Positions 1 to 13,310 of a stretch of 64,000 nt of DNA are shown piece by piece. Under the pieces are notes generated by a model. That model was not told the DNA's origin, did no database searches, and was given only the letters and a program-made list of their open reading frames with translations. Numbering within the stretch: the first letter of the stretch is position 1; every line of letters begins with the position of its first letter. A program made the translations under genes and the position numbers. Source of the stretch: Piper betle. Its lineage: Eukaryota > Streptophyta > Magnoliopsida > Piperales > Piperaceae. The stretch spans positions 1 through 64,000 of the forward strand of contig JAURVB010004862.1 in the NCBI GenBank assembly GCA_033002965.1, in the 5' to 3' direction.

Positions 1-660
1 GCTGTGTATTGCTGGTAAAATACCATAAAATAACGTAATTCATTAGAATTCGATTATTTTATTTTAATTTTGAATTTTTAATATTTTTAGAGATTTATTT
101 CGTAATATTGACTTGAGTCGGGAGCGAGTCAAGTTTTTATTACCAAACTACCCCTGCCCGTTTTCTTCTCTGCGCCACCGCTCTGTTCTCCCCTGTTTTG
201 CCGCATCATCCCACCACTGTCGACCTCACAGCCGGCCGCCCATTTCCAGCCAGCTACTCTGCCGTCCAGTCCGTCGCCGACTCGCCGCTGCCTCCCTTTC
301 TTCTCCCCTCTCCCTACCCTTTTCCTTCCCGGCCACCCACCTTGCATGCGTCGCTGCCGACCACCAACCCCAGCAAAACCCTCTGGCGACAATCCCTAGC
401 CTCTTCCCCGGGTGATCCAAGGCACCGCCGCAAAACGAGGGGTGCCAATTTGGCACGGCAAACCGGGCTAGGCGGCGGCAGGGCAGAAACGAGGGGTACG
501 GCGGGGGGCCGAGCGGGGGGGGGGGGCGGGGGCGAAGGGGGAGGAGAGGTGGCTTGCGGCGGGAGGGGGACGAGGTGGCCGGTTGGGGACGAGGTGGGCG
601 CAGATTACACAGAGGGGGGGGAGGGGGAGGTGTGGGTGGCTTTAATGTCGGGCCGTTGGA
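1..660 (+). repeat. LTR family A, leader fragment (left edge cut by window)
   Basis: The stretch around 85-130, with the motif TTGACTTGAGTCGGGAG, matches the equivalent part of the reversed LTR at 21230-25810 and of the copies near 3300, 49100 and 61700. As in those copies, it is followed by a GC-rich, pyrimidine-then-purine-rich leader. Open frames of 100-222 codons here come from base composition and match no protein family I know. The start of the LTR lies outside the window, and the right limit is approximate because homology fades in the G-rich part. Confidence 0.6.
501..550 (+). other. G-run cluster, possible G-quadruplex
   Basis: A run of 12 G (515-526) is followed after one C by five more G and then by further G-runs, in otherwise AT-rich DNA. 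Four or more closely spaced G-runs meet the usual quadruplex pattern. It lies in the LTR-A leader. Function is not known. Confidence 0.5.
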
Positions 661-706
661 TGACAGACACAATTAAGGGACAGCCAAGATGGCTGTGCTG
701 CTCACG

Positions 707-764
707 CCTGCAAGATTACGAGCAGCATTATTGGACCTGCAAGATTACGAGCAGCATTATTGGA
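707..764 (+). repeat. Perfect 29-bp tandem duplication
   Basis: Positions 707-735 and 736-764 are identical (beginning CCTGCAAGATTACGAG). The perfect identity suggests a recent duplication. It lies just outside the recognisable LTR-A leader. Confidence 0.9.
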
Positions 765-2913
765 AATATGGCCTCAGCACCTTGCCTCGACTGGCACAAC
801 AGACCGTGGAAACAGACAGGATCAGGCCCCATCCAACCGTCCCTTCTGTGTATATTAAACGACTGAAAGTGCTTGCAGTTCTAGTGTCTGAGGTTAAAAC
901 TGCTAGGTTTGTCTCAAACCACCCTGCTCGAACCTAACATCACTCTGTTTGTATTAAATTTGTTCTTAAATTGGTTTCCTCAAACTTGATTTTATATTAA
1001 ATTATATTTTTAAATTCAAGCTCGAGCACCTTAAAAATTGAGTGACTGTTCAACCTAGATTTATACTTGATTTAATAAGTTAGGACTCCGGTGGTGCCTA
1101 GCTGAGATTCTTCAATTAAAATACCAAATTGAAATTCACCTCTCGTCTTGATGGTTTTCAATCTATGAGAAAAAAATGGTATTTATTTGAAAAATATAGG
1201 ACCTAAATCATATATAAGCTATCAATATATATAAAAAATAAGATACTAAATAATAATTTAAAGTAAATAAAATATTTTATCTAGTTTGAATGTATTAAGT
1301 TGAGCTTTGAGTTGAATGGAGCCCAGCAACTATGTGCTCAAGCTCTTTTTATAGTTCATCAAGTTATTAGGCTGAATGATTTTTTAGAGTTATGAAATTA
1401 TTGAGCACGAGTTCTAATAAAATGAGCTAAACATGTTTTGCGTGCCAACTATCTTGATTTGCTCACATCCTATACTGGAAAATAAGTAAATTGGATAGCT
1501 TGATTTGATCACATCCCAGGCTTGATCACATCCTAGTCCTGTCCGGGGTATCATGTTAAGATTGGTCTATTTCAACACTCTCAGCCCCTTCCAAGTGAAA
1601 CTATTTTATTTTAACGTTTGCTCATTGTGGAAGGCTTCGTGGTTCCTCGGGGAGGGTGTTGGTTAGCCGACCCGATTATTGAAGCCTCCGCGGTTCCATA
1701 CTGTTTATAAGGCCTGTAAAACTTATCAGAAACCTCACTAAGACCTCCTATCTAAACCTTCGTTGCAAGAAAAGAAGAAAAGAAAATCTCATTATAGAAA
1801 ATTGAAAATTGGAACCTGAGAAAGTAAAAATTAGGTCTCATGTACCCTGAACATGAACCTTTGGAGGCATGGAAGGTGATGGGGTGTGCCCCCCGTTCTG
1901 GGTTACAGCAGGCATCGTTGGTCATTTTCTTACCTTGGCAGAGAATCCTACACCGGAAGTTTTGTGGGCCTGTTCTGGCAAAGTGGTGACAGCCTTTGGC
2001 GGAAGTGTTGTACGGACACTGCCCACCGCCCACCACACGGCCACGTCTCCTGCAGCCTAAGGCTGATAAGCCGCGACAACCAATCTGTCTCCTCTCCAAC
2101 GGCGACTCATAAAATATACGTCATTTGATTTTCTTTTTAAAAATAAAATTTGTGAATTGTCCTGCCAACTTTTTTAATAAAAGACAAATTCACTAATCGT
2201 TGCTAATTAAAGAATGTGATTTAACTAATCAAAATATATACTCATCTATGATTAAAAATAGCTAATTTGACCTATCAAAATGTAACAAAAGTTAAACTAT
2301 TAATTAAATTATTATTGTATATTTTTATAATTTGGATCTATCTTTTAGTTAGAGTCAATTAAAAGTTATTTTTAAAATATTAAATTATTAAAATATACCT
2401 TATTATTCAAAAAATCATTTATAAAATTAAAGTTTATCCATAACGAAAGTCATGCATGACACTACATCTTGCGTAGTTATTAATTATATTTATTAGAAAA
2501 AATATTATTATTTCCCAATATATTTTATAAATAAATTATAATTTTATAGATAAATTCTCATTGAACAATAAAGTAGACAATAATGATCTAATATCTTAGT
2601 GATAGATTTCGATTTTATAGATAGAATCTAGTTAAAAGAAAAGAATTACAAATTATAATAATATGATTTTTTTATCGTATTTAATTATTTAGATACCCTA
2701 TTTTTTATTAAAGTACAACTTTTTGACTCTCTATACAAAAGTAAGAGACAACCACCAGGAAGAGGGAAGTGAATTTACTATTTGTATGTGGGAGGGACAA
2801 ATTTATCTTATTAAGTGTAGGAGGGAGATAAAGTCACATTACATAATTAACCTTCCAATCATTTTACACGGGAGTGGGAAAGTTTGTTATGAATTACTTC
2901 AAGCAGGTTCAAG
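765..2913. other. Unassigned AT-rich stretch with one GC-rich island
   Basis: No protein family, LTR end or tandem array is recognisable. The island at about 1620-2110 is GC-richer than its flanks and carries overlapping 63- and 80-codon frames (1869-2060 and 1886-2128, + strand). Neither resembles a family I can name, and no splice-linked exons are evident. It may be host non-coding DNA or a worn repeat. Confidence 0.3.
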
Positions 2914-5671
2914 TATAAAATTCATGATCCGAATTAGAGTTTCACAGTTAAAATCGGTCTGTTCGACTATTATTTTTAGTTGAGTTAGTTTGAGAATATA
3001 CATGCTGAATTGAAACCAATCATATACTATGATCAGTGAGGGTTATATATGCCTAAGTATATAATGATAACGTGAGTAATGAAGTAATAGAATGAGTTAT
3101 TAAAATATATAAAAAAATGTCCAATTTTTTTTTATTTTGAGTAGACTATAAAATTAAAATTAGGTCGTTTATTACATCATGACACATTAATTTTAATTTT
3201 TAGGTGGGCCAATAGGCTTAAAAAATATCATTGAAGATAGGACAATATTATTTTATTTTATAATATTTTATTAAATTTTATTTTTAATTTTTTTAAATTT
3301 ATTTATTATTATTAACTCGGATATAAAACGGAATTTTTATTACCAACGCATGTTTCCTTTCCCCCCACCCTCCACCCACGTCACCACCAACACTGCTTCT
3401 TCACCCTTCCTCTCCCTTTGACCGACACGTCTCCCGGGCCTTTTCCAGCACCGGTACCGCTGCCGCCGACCACCTTTGCTGGAAGAAATTGAACAAGAAA
3501 GGGGATGTCCAAGTCACTTCCAAGACTGTTCTTCATGGCGACGACCCAAAATACTAATTTTAAGCTTGGTATTTAGGTCTAAAAATCTCTAGAAACTTTA
3601 ACTCAGATGCTAGGATTATGCGTTTAAAATTTCATAATTTTTGAACGTGGTTTGAAGGTAGTTTTAGATTTTTTTATTGGGGTCTATTCTTTCTGTTTTC
3701 TGCAGATTTCAGCTTTAGGACGAACTTTGGGAAATTATTAGACAACCTTAGCTCTGATATTTTCCCTGATACTTTCTAGAAATGAATAATAACATGTTGG
3801 GATAGTGTAAATAAAATTTCACAGCATTTGGAACTTCTTTTTATAGCCCATAAAAAATCCGCTACTCTAACATTTTAGTTCGGAATTCCCATATTTTCAG
3901 ATTTGAATTTCAACTTTGAAAATTTCTCTAAGGGGTTCAACTCTATAACTCATGTAAAATTTTATATACATATTCCCTGAAATGTGTTAGATAACATGCC
4001 ACTACTTGAGACATTTTGATATCATGTTAATGATAGGCTAAGTGACGAAAATGTGAATTAGATGTAAAATGAAGTGATCGAGAACATGTTATTTCTATGA
4101 TTTGGATATATTCTAAGTGTATGGTCAACTTTGTAATGTCATGATATCTATGATTTTATGGTAGTGTTGTGTTATTGTTCATTCATTGCATATATGCATT
4201 ATATAGTTAGTACGGACGTTAGCATTTATCTTGATTCTGTAGGTTTGGAGTAGGGGTTGGACCTCGCTTAGTGTTTCTACCATATTCGTTTAGGACTCGC
4301 CCCTTGTTTATCGTTTTTTGTTGTGATTTAATTTATTTGTTGTTGAACAACAGGTTAAGTGGTAATTTGTTGGATCCCACTTAACTCGGACCATTTAATT
4401 GAATAATTTTTCAGATTAATAACTCTCAAAATAAGATTCCTCGATTTGATTTGGAAAATAAGATCTACCGCAACTTGCCTTTGGGCTTATAATATTAAAT
4501 CCCTTCACATACCTATGTATAAATTTATCGAGTTTTTATTAAGACAAGTTAAGGTAAAACCGACGTACATGTACAATGAAAGGGTGCACGTGCCAGTCAC
4601 AGTTGGCTCTAAAATAATGAGAGGATTGTTTCATTCTTGAGGGATTGTGACAACTCCGCACTTTGAGTTTCCTAACACCCAAAGAAGTGTAGAGGTTCAC
4701 GGGTAGTGTTATGCAGTGCATGTTTAGTCGTGTGGTTCAAAGGGTATTGAATGTGATTGCCTAAATGTACTCAGCCTTCATGCTCAGGGGTAGGAGATAT
4801 ATAGAGGACATGAGAGGGTTTAGGACATATTGGTAGTCCCAAGGGACAGAAAAGAAACATGAGAAAATGTCGAGAGAGGCATTAGCTTGGTGATGTTATG
4901 TATTATGTTGTGGGTGAGTGCACTAAATCCTATATGTTGTGATTGACATGTTGCGTATGATGTGTGCCTCACTGGTTTATTTTATTGTTGTCATGTAGGG
5001 TATTAACTTCGGAGCACTCTAATATTTATCTGAAGGGTACGTAAACCTCAAAACCCTGGAATATGACAAGGAGTAGGTAAGGTATGTGAAACATATTTGG
5101 ATGCAGGTGTGTGAGTGTGAAAGAAGAATGTGGATTGGAGGAGCTTACGGTTCATACCTCTTGAAGGGTCCATGTGAAGTCGAGTGTTGAGGTATGATGC
5201 TACAGCACACGATGATGCCTTGTGTATTTAATTTATGTTTGTGCGGTATGTGGAGTAGGTAACCACGACCCAGTGCTTATGTTATTAAAAGATTTAACAT
5301 CATCTAAGAGTAATTTACCTAACTCAAAGGCTTAAACTAAATATAAGAATCGGATCATGTATCTACATTATAAAAGGCTCAACCTCTTAGCTAAATTAGA
5401 AGTGTTGCATTCGCGTAGCTTGGAGAGATCATTGCATCTTTAAAATCACTTTCTTAGTTGAGGAGAAGGTCTAAGTCGGAGTGCTTGTATTAGGACCCTT
5501 AGGAGTAGGATCCTTCCTAAGGTAGTATGATCAACATGCATTGTGTCTTAAATCTCCTTGAGGGTTGAGATCTATATTCATAAAGTTTGTATGCTGGTAG
5601 TCCAACGAAAAGCTTTCTGAATTATAACATTAAGATTTAGTTTGGTTTTAGGGCTAAATTAGGGTGTTACA
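2914..5671 (+). repeat. LTR of an A/B-type gypsy element (5' LTR)
   Basis: The start (TATAAAATTCATGATCCGA) aligns with the LTR-A start TGTAAAACCCATGATTCGA at 61299. The landmark CCTAAGTATATAATGATAACG near 3050 matches copies at 61440 and 48855. The pyrimidine-rich leader begins near 3357. Up to about 4885 the sequence follows family A. From about 4889 to 5671 it follows a second module shared with 12480-13310 and 19640-20393. It ends AGGGTGTTACA, and a primer site follows three bases later, so it is read as the 5' LTR of the decayed element to its right. It is either a separate B lineage or a recombinant LTR. Confidence 0.7.
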
Positions 5672-5674
5672 ACT

Positions 5675-5686
5675 TGGAATTAAAGC
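5675..5686 (+). other. Primer-binding site, decayed (initiator tRNA-Met type)
   Basis: TGGAATTAAAGC differs at a few bases from TGGTATCAGAGC, the complement of the plant initiator tRNA-Met 3' end. It sits just after the LTR end at 5671. The copy at 20397-20408 is better preserved. Confidence 0.65.
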
Positions 5687-7206
5687 TAACTTCTTGGACT
5701 ATTAGGGTGGTTAACCTTTAGAATGTAAGCTGTATGTTACTCATGTTGTTTGGTATGGTATGATTGGTGTAATGCTCTATGTTTGGTATGATTATTGTGT
5801 GTTTATGTAATGGTTGTGTACCATTAGGTACCCCCCCAATGAGCTGATCCACAATTTGAATAGCAGGTATGTTTCTGCTTATTGTGATTTTGGTTTGTGT
5901 GTTTGGTTATGAGTTTTTATATGAAACCGTATGTATGGTTTCAACGGAGATCAGCCTTTGTATTTAAGACCAATCAAACTTAGTGAAAGTCGCGATAAGT
6001 ATGTAAAGAGATTAATTAGATTTTTTATGGTAAAAAGGTTTAATTATGTCACACATCAGGAGATGATGGAATCAATTAAATATTGACAAGGCAATATAGG
6101 GAATGATAGAGAGCCCCATCTTTCACTTCCTTCTCCTCTCTCTCCTTCTATTTCTTTCTCTCTCCTCCTTATCCCTCTCTATTCCCCTATCTTGTGTTCC
6201 TCACCCACTTCAGACATCACTATTCTTCCCTTTACCTTCCCTTATTATGTCCTGGAAGACCTTGTATGAAAGAACATTCCAAGAATGTCAATATGTAAGA
6301 TTAAAAGATGGATAGGTCTATGATATGGAATCAATTGTATGAGTATAACTATGTATTTCCAACGAAAGCAATAAAGTTACCCTGTTAGGGAAAAGATAAA
6401 ATAATATGCACAAACAATGTATAGAATTTTGAACTTAGGTACACAGAACCGTTCACCAATATGGCCGATATGATAGGCTAGTAGAAACCATGTGAGGCAG
6501 ACTATATGATGAGTATACCTTGTTGGATTTTGGTTGAGAAGTAGAGAGTAGTTGTGAGGAAACTTAGGATGTATTGGCATCCAGAGGTCAATATGGGCCC
6601 ATTTTATATAAATCACCTTTATGACCACCCTTGATTGTAGATCCACAGAGATACTTGAGTTGCAAAGTGCCTAGGCATAGAAGGGTGTGGTACTGCCTAC
6701 AACTCAGAGTGTAGGTACATGCCACGTAGACCTACAATATAGGAACTGAGGTATTCGAATGAGTTCATGAAATTCATGACCTTTGAGCATGAGTCGTCAT
6801 AGCAGTTTGGCCAAGAGTATCACTGACTTGAGTGAGAACTACTAGGAGGTATGGGTGGCAATATGCAAGCGATGTGATAATCATATGACTAAAGTAAGGA
6901 ATAAGCCAGTATGGGTAGATAACGTATGAAGCTAGTATTCCCTAGGTGACCCAAGCATTCTAGGCCCCATATTAGCAAGATGGAAGATTTCCTAGAGCAC
7001 CTCCATGTGCCCATGTTGTCAGAGGAGACATATGAGATGTTTGCCAAGGGATTACATGTGCCTACCGTACTTGTAGAGAGTTAGGGCATTGTGTAGCTGC
7101 ATAGCCTAGACGACCACCTTGGTACCAGGCACATGAAGCCAAGAGATTTTAGGTGTACCCAGTGTGCCCTACTTGTTAGGAGCATCACGTGTGCATATGC
7201 CGGAAG

Positions 7207-7260
7207 GGAAAGGGTTGCTTCCTCTGTGGCCCCTTGGGATACCATGCATTGGCATGCCCT
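7207..7260 (+). pseudogene. Gag nucleocapsid zinc-knuckle relic
   Basis: The + frame reads GKGCFLCGPLGYHALACP, which fits the retroviral CX2CX4HX4C knuckle with the metal-binding His replaced by Tyr. The surrounding frame is broken by stops. The knuckle binds the retrotransposon's own RNA in intact relatives. This copy is not functional. Confidence 0.6.
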
Positions 7261-9200
7261 CAAATGTCACTAGTGCAAACTCGACATCTCATTTTGTATA
7301 CACAACAATGTAGAACTTTATGAGTACCCCAGGTATTCCCCACACCCTCTATATTGTTTGATATTGTGGATATATGTGTGTCTCCATAGATCAGATTTTC
7401 TTATTAGGTTTGCGATAAGAAACTTAGGTAGTGGTTTGAAGCATGACTACTTGGGGGGGGGAGTCATGTCACCATTATGATTTGTTGTTTTTATAATATT
7501 ACCTATGCATAGTTATCAATATGCTTTAATAGGAAACATAGTTGGCATTATGAAACCAAGGCAAAGTAAGCCAATAAACTACCAAAATGTGGCACACCCT
7601 ACGGAGTTAGCAACATGCATAGAAAATAGTGAAAGCACGATGCTGTCTCGTGAGGCACAAGTTATTACTGAAGTAAGCGAACCTCATTTGGATTCTTAAG
7701 TACAAACCGATAGTATGCCTGAATCCCTTTGTAAATGTGTGTTCAAATGAAATTTTGAGAGATCACTAATGGCCCTAGTAGATCCTATAGACACTGCATG
7801 ACAGATTTTCCATTTTTCATACCCTAGTACCGTAGAAACTAATGAGTTATGTGCAAGTCAGTCAGAGCTACGATGGGACCCTTGTAGCACCCATAGAGAT
7901 GAACCTTCTTGCGAGGTTAACAACTCATCATAGGGGTTGAAACTGGTTCGAGAGAGATAGACACCATAGATGTCATGATAGTGGGATGTGAGGAGCCACT
8001 CAGACTACGAGGCTCAGATGAATACATCCTTCTTAGCGTATGATAGAACCAACCCCATTGTAGAAATCAAAAGTAGGAACCAAATAGAGTCAAAGTACGA
8101 ATTGGGACCTACTAGGAAAGTATATATGTATGGTGTCGTGTAAAAAATAAGACTCTGAGCGAACTTGATAGTTCTAGCATGACTACCATCCAATGAGCTC
8201 GAGTGCCATTTTATTAGCTCAATCATCATTTAATGAGCTTGATCGTTGTCTCTATTAGCTCGATCCCTGTCAGATTATCTCGACCGTTGTCCAAGTAATG
8301 CAACCACCATCCAAGTAACACAATCATCGTCTAAACGACACGATCACAGTTGAATAGGTATGCTCTAGTGGGCTATAAATAGGATAGACAAGTCCATGGT
8401 AGCATGTTGTAGTTGCATAGAAGAAAAGAAGAATACAATTAGGCAATATGGCAAAAACTATATGAAAAAGGAATAAGGATTGGACAACACGACTATTAAT
8501 TAAGTAGTAAGAACCAAAGACTGATATGGCACAATTGCATGGCATTGACTATGTAATGTATGAAAATAAGATAAGTAAGATTGATAGCTTCATAAACAGG
8601 TTGTACAAAGTTTAGCATATAAATAGATAGATGGATGATAACTAGAGTATCTAGGCCAAACTTAGAGATCCAGATCTCCCACATCGACATCTAGAAGGGA
8701 GCCTCCACATGACTATTTTATAGCCTTGTTTGTGAGTCTACCATAGTGGTAATAGCTAAGTGAGTTGAGATAGAGTATAATAAATTGGTATGGGATGTCC
8801 GGTTACAAATGCATACGAAGGGATGAGACACATATCCAAACTCGGTATGGGTTCCCGTTGACCTGAGGTGAGAGAGTGGTTCTTTGGGACGATTGTTCCC
8901 CATCGACTAGAATGTACATAACTTATACTCAATCAAAAAACATTTGTCTACCATTTACTGATTAGCCTAGAGCCCTAGGAGCCGTCTTTGGGATGCTTAC
9001 GTTGCAGTTTTCGAGGATGATGGCCAAATCCACGGTAAACGACAATAATGGTATTTCAAAATGGACACTACCATGACCATCTATATATATTTTTATATAC
9101 CACCTCATCCCCATATACATATTTCTTGTTATTCAGCTTTAGGTGATGACATAGTGATTGTCTCTTATAGACAACTTCCTTGGGCGGGCACCTTTTAGGC

Positions 9201-10160
9201 TCTCGTAGCACATCTCACAGATTACAACCTTACCATAGTCTACTTTTTGGGACTAGTCATGATACCATTGTTCTTGGGCATCCCTTTGCATGTCCTGATA
9301 CGAAGAAAGGCCAACTTGACCTATAGACCACCTCATGTTTTGAGGTGTGGGTCTGTTAGCTCACCTTTATCCCATGAGCACACCTTGGACTACATCCATC
9401 CTTTCATGGAGAAGGTGAATATAATTATATACTGTAGTTATGTATGCAAACACATGCGTGATACATGCCTTGGACAATGTTAGACTTGCCTTCAGTAGGT
9501 AAGGTCCTGTAACCATATGCTTTAGCGGTTATGTGCATCATGGGCGGTATGCCTCGCTGACAGTATGTTTACTTGACCAGTGTGACTGATAATTGTATTA
9601 ATCGATGGCCTAACAACTTAACAGTGGTATGCTTCTTCAGCAGTGGGATACAAGTCAATGTTACAATAGATTTTTGCACTGTATGTGCGTGGTTGTTTGC
9701 ATGTATATATTTACGGCCTATAGTCCTTGTATGTTTACCCCATGTGCTTACCCCTTAGGTAAATTTTGGGGATGGCTATGCCTTTTGCCAGATAGTTTAG
9801 CTTTGGCTCGATCTTCAGCTAGATTGAGTTTCTTGCTCGGGCATTTTTATCCCGTGCATATGTATGGTGTGATATGTGCAATACACGACCTTAGTCTTCC
9901 TCGATGTTCAGCATCGTCCAATTAGACACTTCACTGTCTTGACTCTTATGTTTTATTTTTCTTTTAGTCAAGTCTAAATAAGTTTAGGACCATATTTCTT
10001 GTGGGTCAAGATTTCTTGCCTTGTGGGACCCGTAGTGTTGTTCCCAATGTTGTCCCGACCATAGTAGGATGAAAGCCCTAAGTCTTGGGGTTTTGGGTCA
10101 ACCCATACTTCATTAAGTATGAGACCCGTACCTCTTTAGGTGTGGCACCTTACTTATGAT
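9201..10160. other. Unassigned retrotransposon-derived stretch
   Basis: No conserved protein motif, LTR end or array was recognised. It lies between the decayed B internal region and the pyrimidine-rich leader at 10190. It is probably the rest of the internal region or the start of the next LTR. No polypurine tract was found to mark the border. Confidence 0.3.
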
Positions 10161-13100
10161 ATCACCAAGCCATGTGATTTGTGATAGGAGCTTTTCCTTT
10201 CTTCTTTAAAACCCCCTCCTTCCTCCTTTTCACTTCTTTCCTCATCTCCTCTAACTCTCCTCCCTCTCCTTGGTCACTCCTATTTCTTCGTTGGCTTCTT
10301 CTAGCTCCTTTCAAGCTCTCCAAGCCAAGCCAAGGCTTAGATTGTAGGTCTTGGGGTCAGAAGACTCAAGAGACCTCCCTTTATTCGTTGGAGATAAGCC
10401 CTCCTCCCCTCCCTTTTTGTTTTGTCTGTTTGATACTAGATCCTCCAAGGTTGCTGCATTTTTAACATTTTTAAATAATTTTTTTCTTGTATCTAACTTA
10501 AACAAGAGTAATAAGGTGGTTGTTTTATAATTTTTTCATATGTGAATTAACTGTTACATATTTATAAATGCTTGGTGATCACTGTTTTGTATAGATCTGG
10601 TAGAAAATTCATAAGTAATATTATAGTTGGCCTTTATGCTTTCTGTTTACTTTGTTGTGTTCATTATGTCACAATATACAACTTTGATGTTCATCACTCT
10701 CTCCGATATGACTTGCATAATGTAATAGAGGTGCCAAACTTGGTGAAATATGGTAGCTTTCAAGGTTCCTACAACCTTGCCACACATTTCTCTAATTTTT
10801 GCACCTTGATGCAGGTTGTTGATGATGTCCACCTTATGTATTCTTGTTGATATGTGTGTAGCCTTGTTCATGTACATTTTTCACACTAAGAAACTACTTA
10901 TAGGGCATGTACAAAACCTTTAATTGTTTGTTATGTATATTCTGATGCTTATATGCCTTGGCATGCTCTGAAATTGTGCCCCATTATGAGCTAATTAAAA
11001 GATAATAAAATCTATAAAACTTATGTTTGGCCTCACTAGTTGTGTAATAAAAACCTGTAAGTTTTTCTTTAATTTAAAAATCATTAGGTGGTTAGTTTGA
11101 TCTATTTTCTAGAGTGCATAGGAATGCACGGTGAAACCCAAGTTCTCTAACTCCAAATGTGAAACCCAAAAACCTAGACAAATGGATATTAAATTGAATA
11201 AAATTTCTCCCACACTTTATATTGTGTCCCTATTACCCTATAATAAAATTCGAGAGCATTTAGGTCACTAGATCTTGACTTAAAATTTTCCCAAACCCAA
11301 TAGGTTTACCCAGCTCTAAAAATGGCTTAAGCCAATACCTCACATTTTTTAGTCCAGTTAGGCCCAAAAACTTGGAGTTTGTACCTGAAATCTTACTATA
11401 TTCAATCTCATTGTGTTGGTTAGGACTACACATGTACCCAGGCTCATTTAAAGTCTCCAAGCCCATGAGCAACACTTTGAATGATTAGTGGGCAGCCCAG
11501 GAACACTGTCGCCACCACCTTAGGCCGACATTAGTGGGACTTGTTTGCCATGTTGAACATTGGGCCAGACCTTGGTAATTTCTACACCAATCCCTTATAG
11601 TGTAAGAGCTTACTGGTATAAATTTGAGCCTATTTTGACACCTTTTGGCTCATGCAAAAAATCATCTGGTTAAGTTTGTTTGACAAAACCCTAGGTATGA
11701 GACTTTGCAATAAGGGTAGTTGCACCACCAAACTCTAACTAATTTTAACATTCAAATAAGTAAGATACTTAAGGTATTTAGGACATTGAGCCAAATTTTT
11801 TTACAATTTAATAATACTTCATGGATGAGATCCTGTGATAATTTTCGAACTAGAAGATCCAGTACCACACCTAAGCCCACTATATAATCATAAACAAATT
11901 TTTATGGTTTTCATGAATATGAGAGTAAGCGGTATGGGTACATATGAATTACACTAGTACTCCTTTACACCCTAAAATTGTGAAATGTAAGTAGGGTACT
12001 GCAAATATAGTGCATTTATGGAAATTGTGGTGCTACCATTGTTTTGAGCCACCGAGTAGTGTGGCGGGTTATATATAGAGGATGTGAGTGCGTAAACGTG
12101 AGGATGTATGTATGTAAGTATGAAGTCGTTAAGTGATATAATATGTTTTATGATATGCAGCCATGTCTACCCAAGTTTATTGCCTTGTAATGAATTCTAG
12201 AAGTTTTAAGAATTCTCCTAATATTAAGATACTCATTTGCTAGTATTGTTTATGAGTAGTTATTTTTGGACTGGTAATCAAACTTGTTTGATTACTAACG
12301 ATTTTCTTATATGTATGTAGGTGTGTGTTCATATCTGTGACCAACGAAAGTATATGATTGAGAGATTCATGGCGAGGGATGGTACCATGTGTATGTACTG
12401 TGTTGAGTGTTGTATCATGTCTATTTGTTAGGTTATATGAACTATCTATTTTGGGAGTTTGAGACTTATGTATTTTGGGACCTACAAGTTATGTGATGCA
12501 TGTATTATGCTGTGCGTGGGTGCCCTAAATCCTACATTTTGTGATGAACATGTTACATATGATGTGTGCCTTATTAGTTTATTTTATTATTGTCACGCAA
12601 GGTGTTAATTTTAGTGTACTCTAATAGTTGCCTATGTGGTACGTAAGCCTCAAAGTCATATAACATGACGAGGAACAAGTAAGGTATGCCAAATGTATTT
12701 GGATATAGCTATGTGTGTGTGTGATAGAGGAATGTGGACTGGAGAAGCTTATGGTTTATACCGCTTGAAGGGTCTACATGAAGACCGAGTGTTAGGGTAT
12801 GATGTCGTGGCACGTGATGATGCCCCATGTATTTAATTTCTATTTATGGGGTATGTTGAATAGGTAACCATGACCCGGTCCTTATCTTACTATAAGATCA
12901 ACATCATCTAAGAATAAGTTACCTAAATCAAAGGATGAAACTTTGTATAAGAACCGGATCATGCATCTGCATTATGAAAAATTCAACCTCTTAGCTACAT
13001 TAGAGGTGGTGCCTTCGTGTAATTCGGAGAGATCATTACATATGTAAAATCACTCTCTTAGTTGTAGGGGAGGTGTTTCTTTCTTGTGACGAAGAGAACT

Positions 13101-13310
13101 CATATTAGGACCCCTTAGGAGTAGGGGCTTCCTAAGGTAGTATGATAACCATGTATTGTGTATGTAAGCCTTGTAAGGTCACCATCTTAAGCGTCCTTGA
13201 GGGTTTAGATCTACTTCCATAAAGTTTGTATATAGATAGTCCAACAAATAGGTTTTTAAATTATAACATTAAGATTTGGTCCATTCTTCGTGCCGATTTG
13301 GGGTATTACA
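10160..13310 (+). repeat. B-type LTR (right LTR; left edge uncertain)
   Basis: The stretch 12390-13310 aligns with 19555-20393 and 12480-13310 with 4889-5671, sharing landmarks such as TATGATGTGTGCCTTATTAG. It ends GGGGTATTACA at 13310. A pyrimidine-rich leader lies at 10190-10300, as in other LTRs here. Around 11820-11890 it shares a diverged block with LTR A at 18205-18290. No primer site follows the end, which fits a 3' or solo LTR. I could not find its start or a target duplication. Confidence 0.55.

Larger units (their letters stand above)
5672..9200 (+). mobile_element. Decayed internal region of a B-type gypsy element
   Basis: The segment aligns in patches with the internal region of the second B element: 5672-6640 with 20394-21229 plus 25811-25985; 8160-8690 with 26290-26731; and 8700-9180 with 27981-28430. 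It has a polypyrimidine stretch (6110-6240) and a gag zinc-knuckle relic (7216-7257), but no open gag-pol frame. Nothing resembling reverse transcriptase or integrase is visible. About 1.2 kb around 6900-8150 is missing from the second copy. Confidence 0.65.

Noticed and set aside
198..866. 222-codon + frame and a 148-codon antisense frame at the left edge
   Set aside because: They lie across the GC-rich LTR leader and G-runs and show low-complexity composition and no recognisable domain.
1869..2060. 63-codon frame in the GC-richer island
   Set aside because: It was considered as a host exon because NPTPEVLWA vaguely recalls known plant proteins, but the similarity is too short and no neighbouring exons or splice sites support it.
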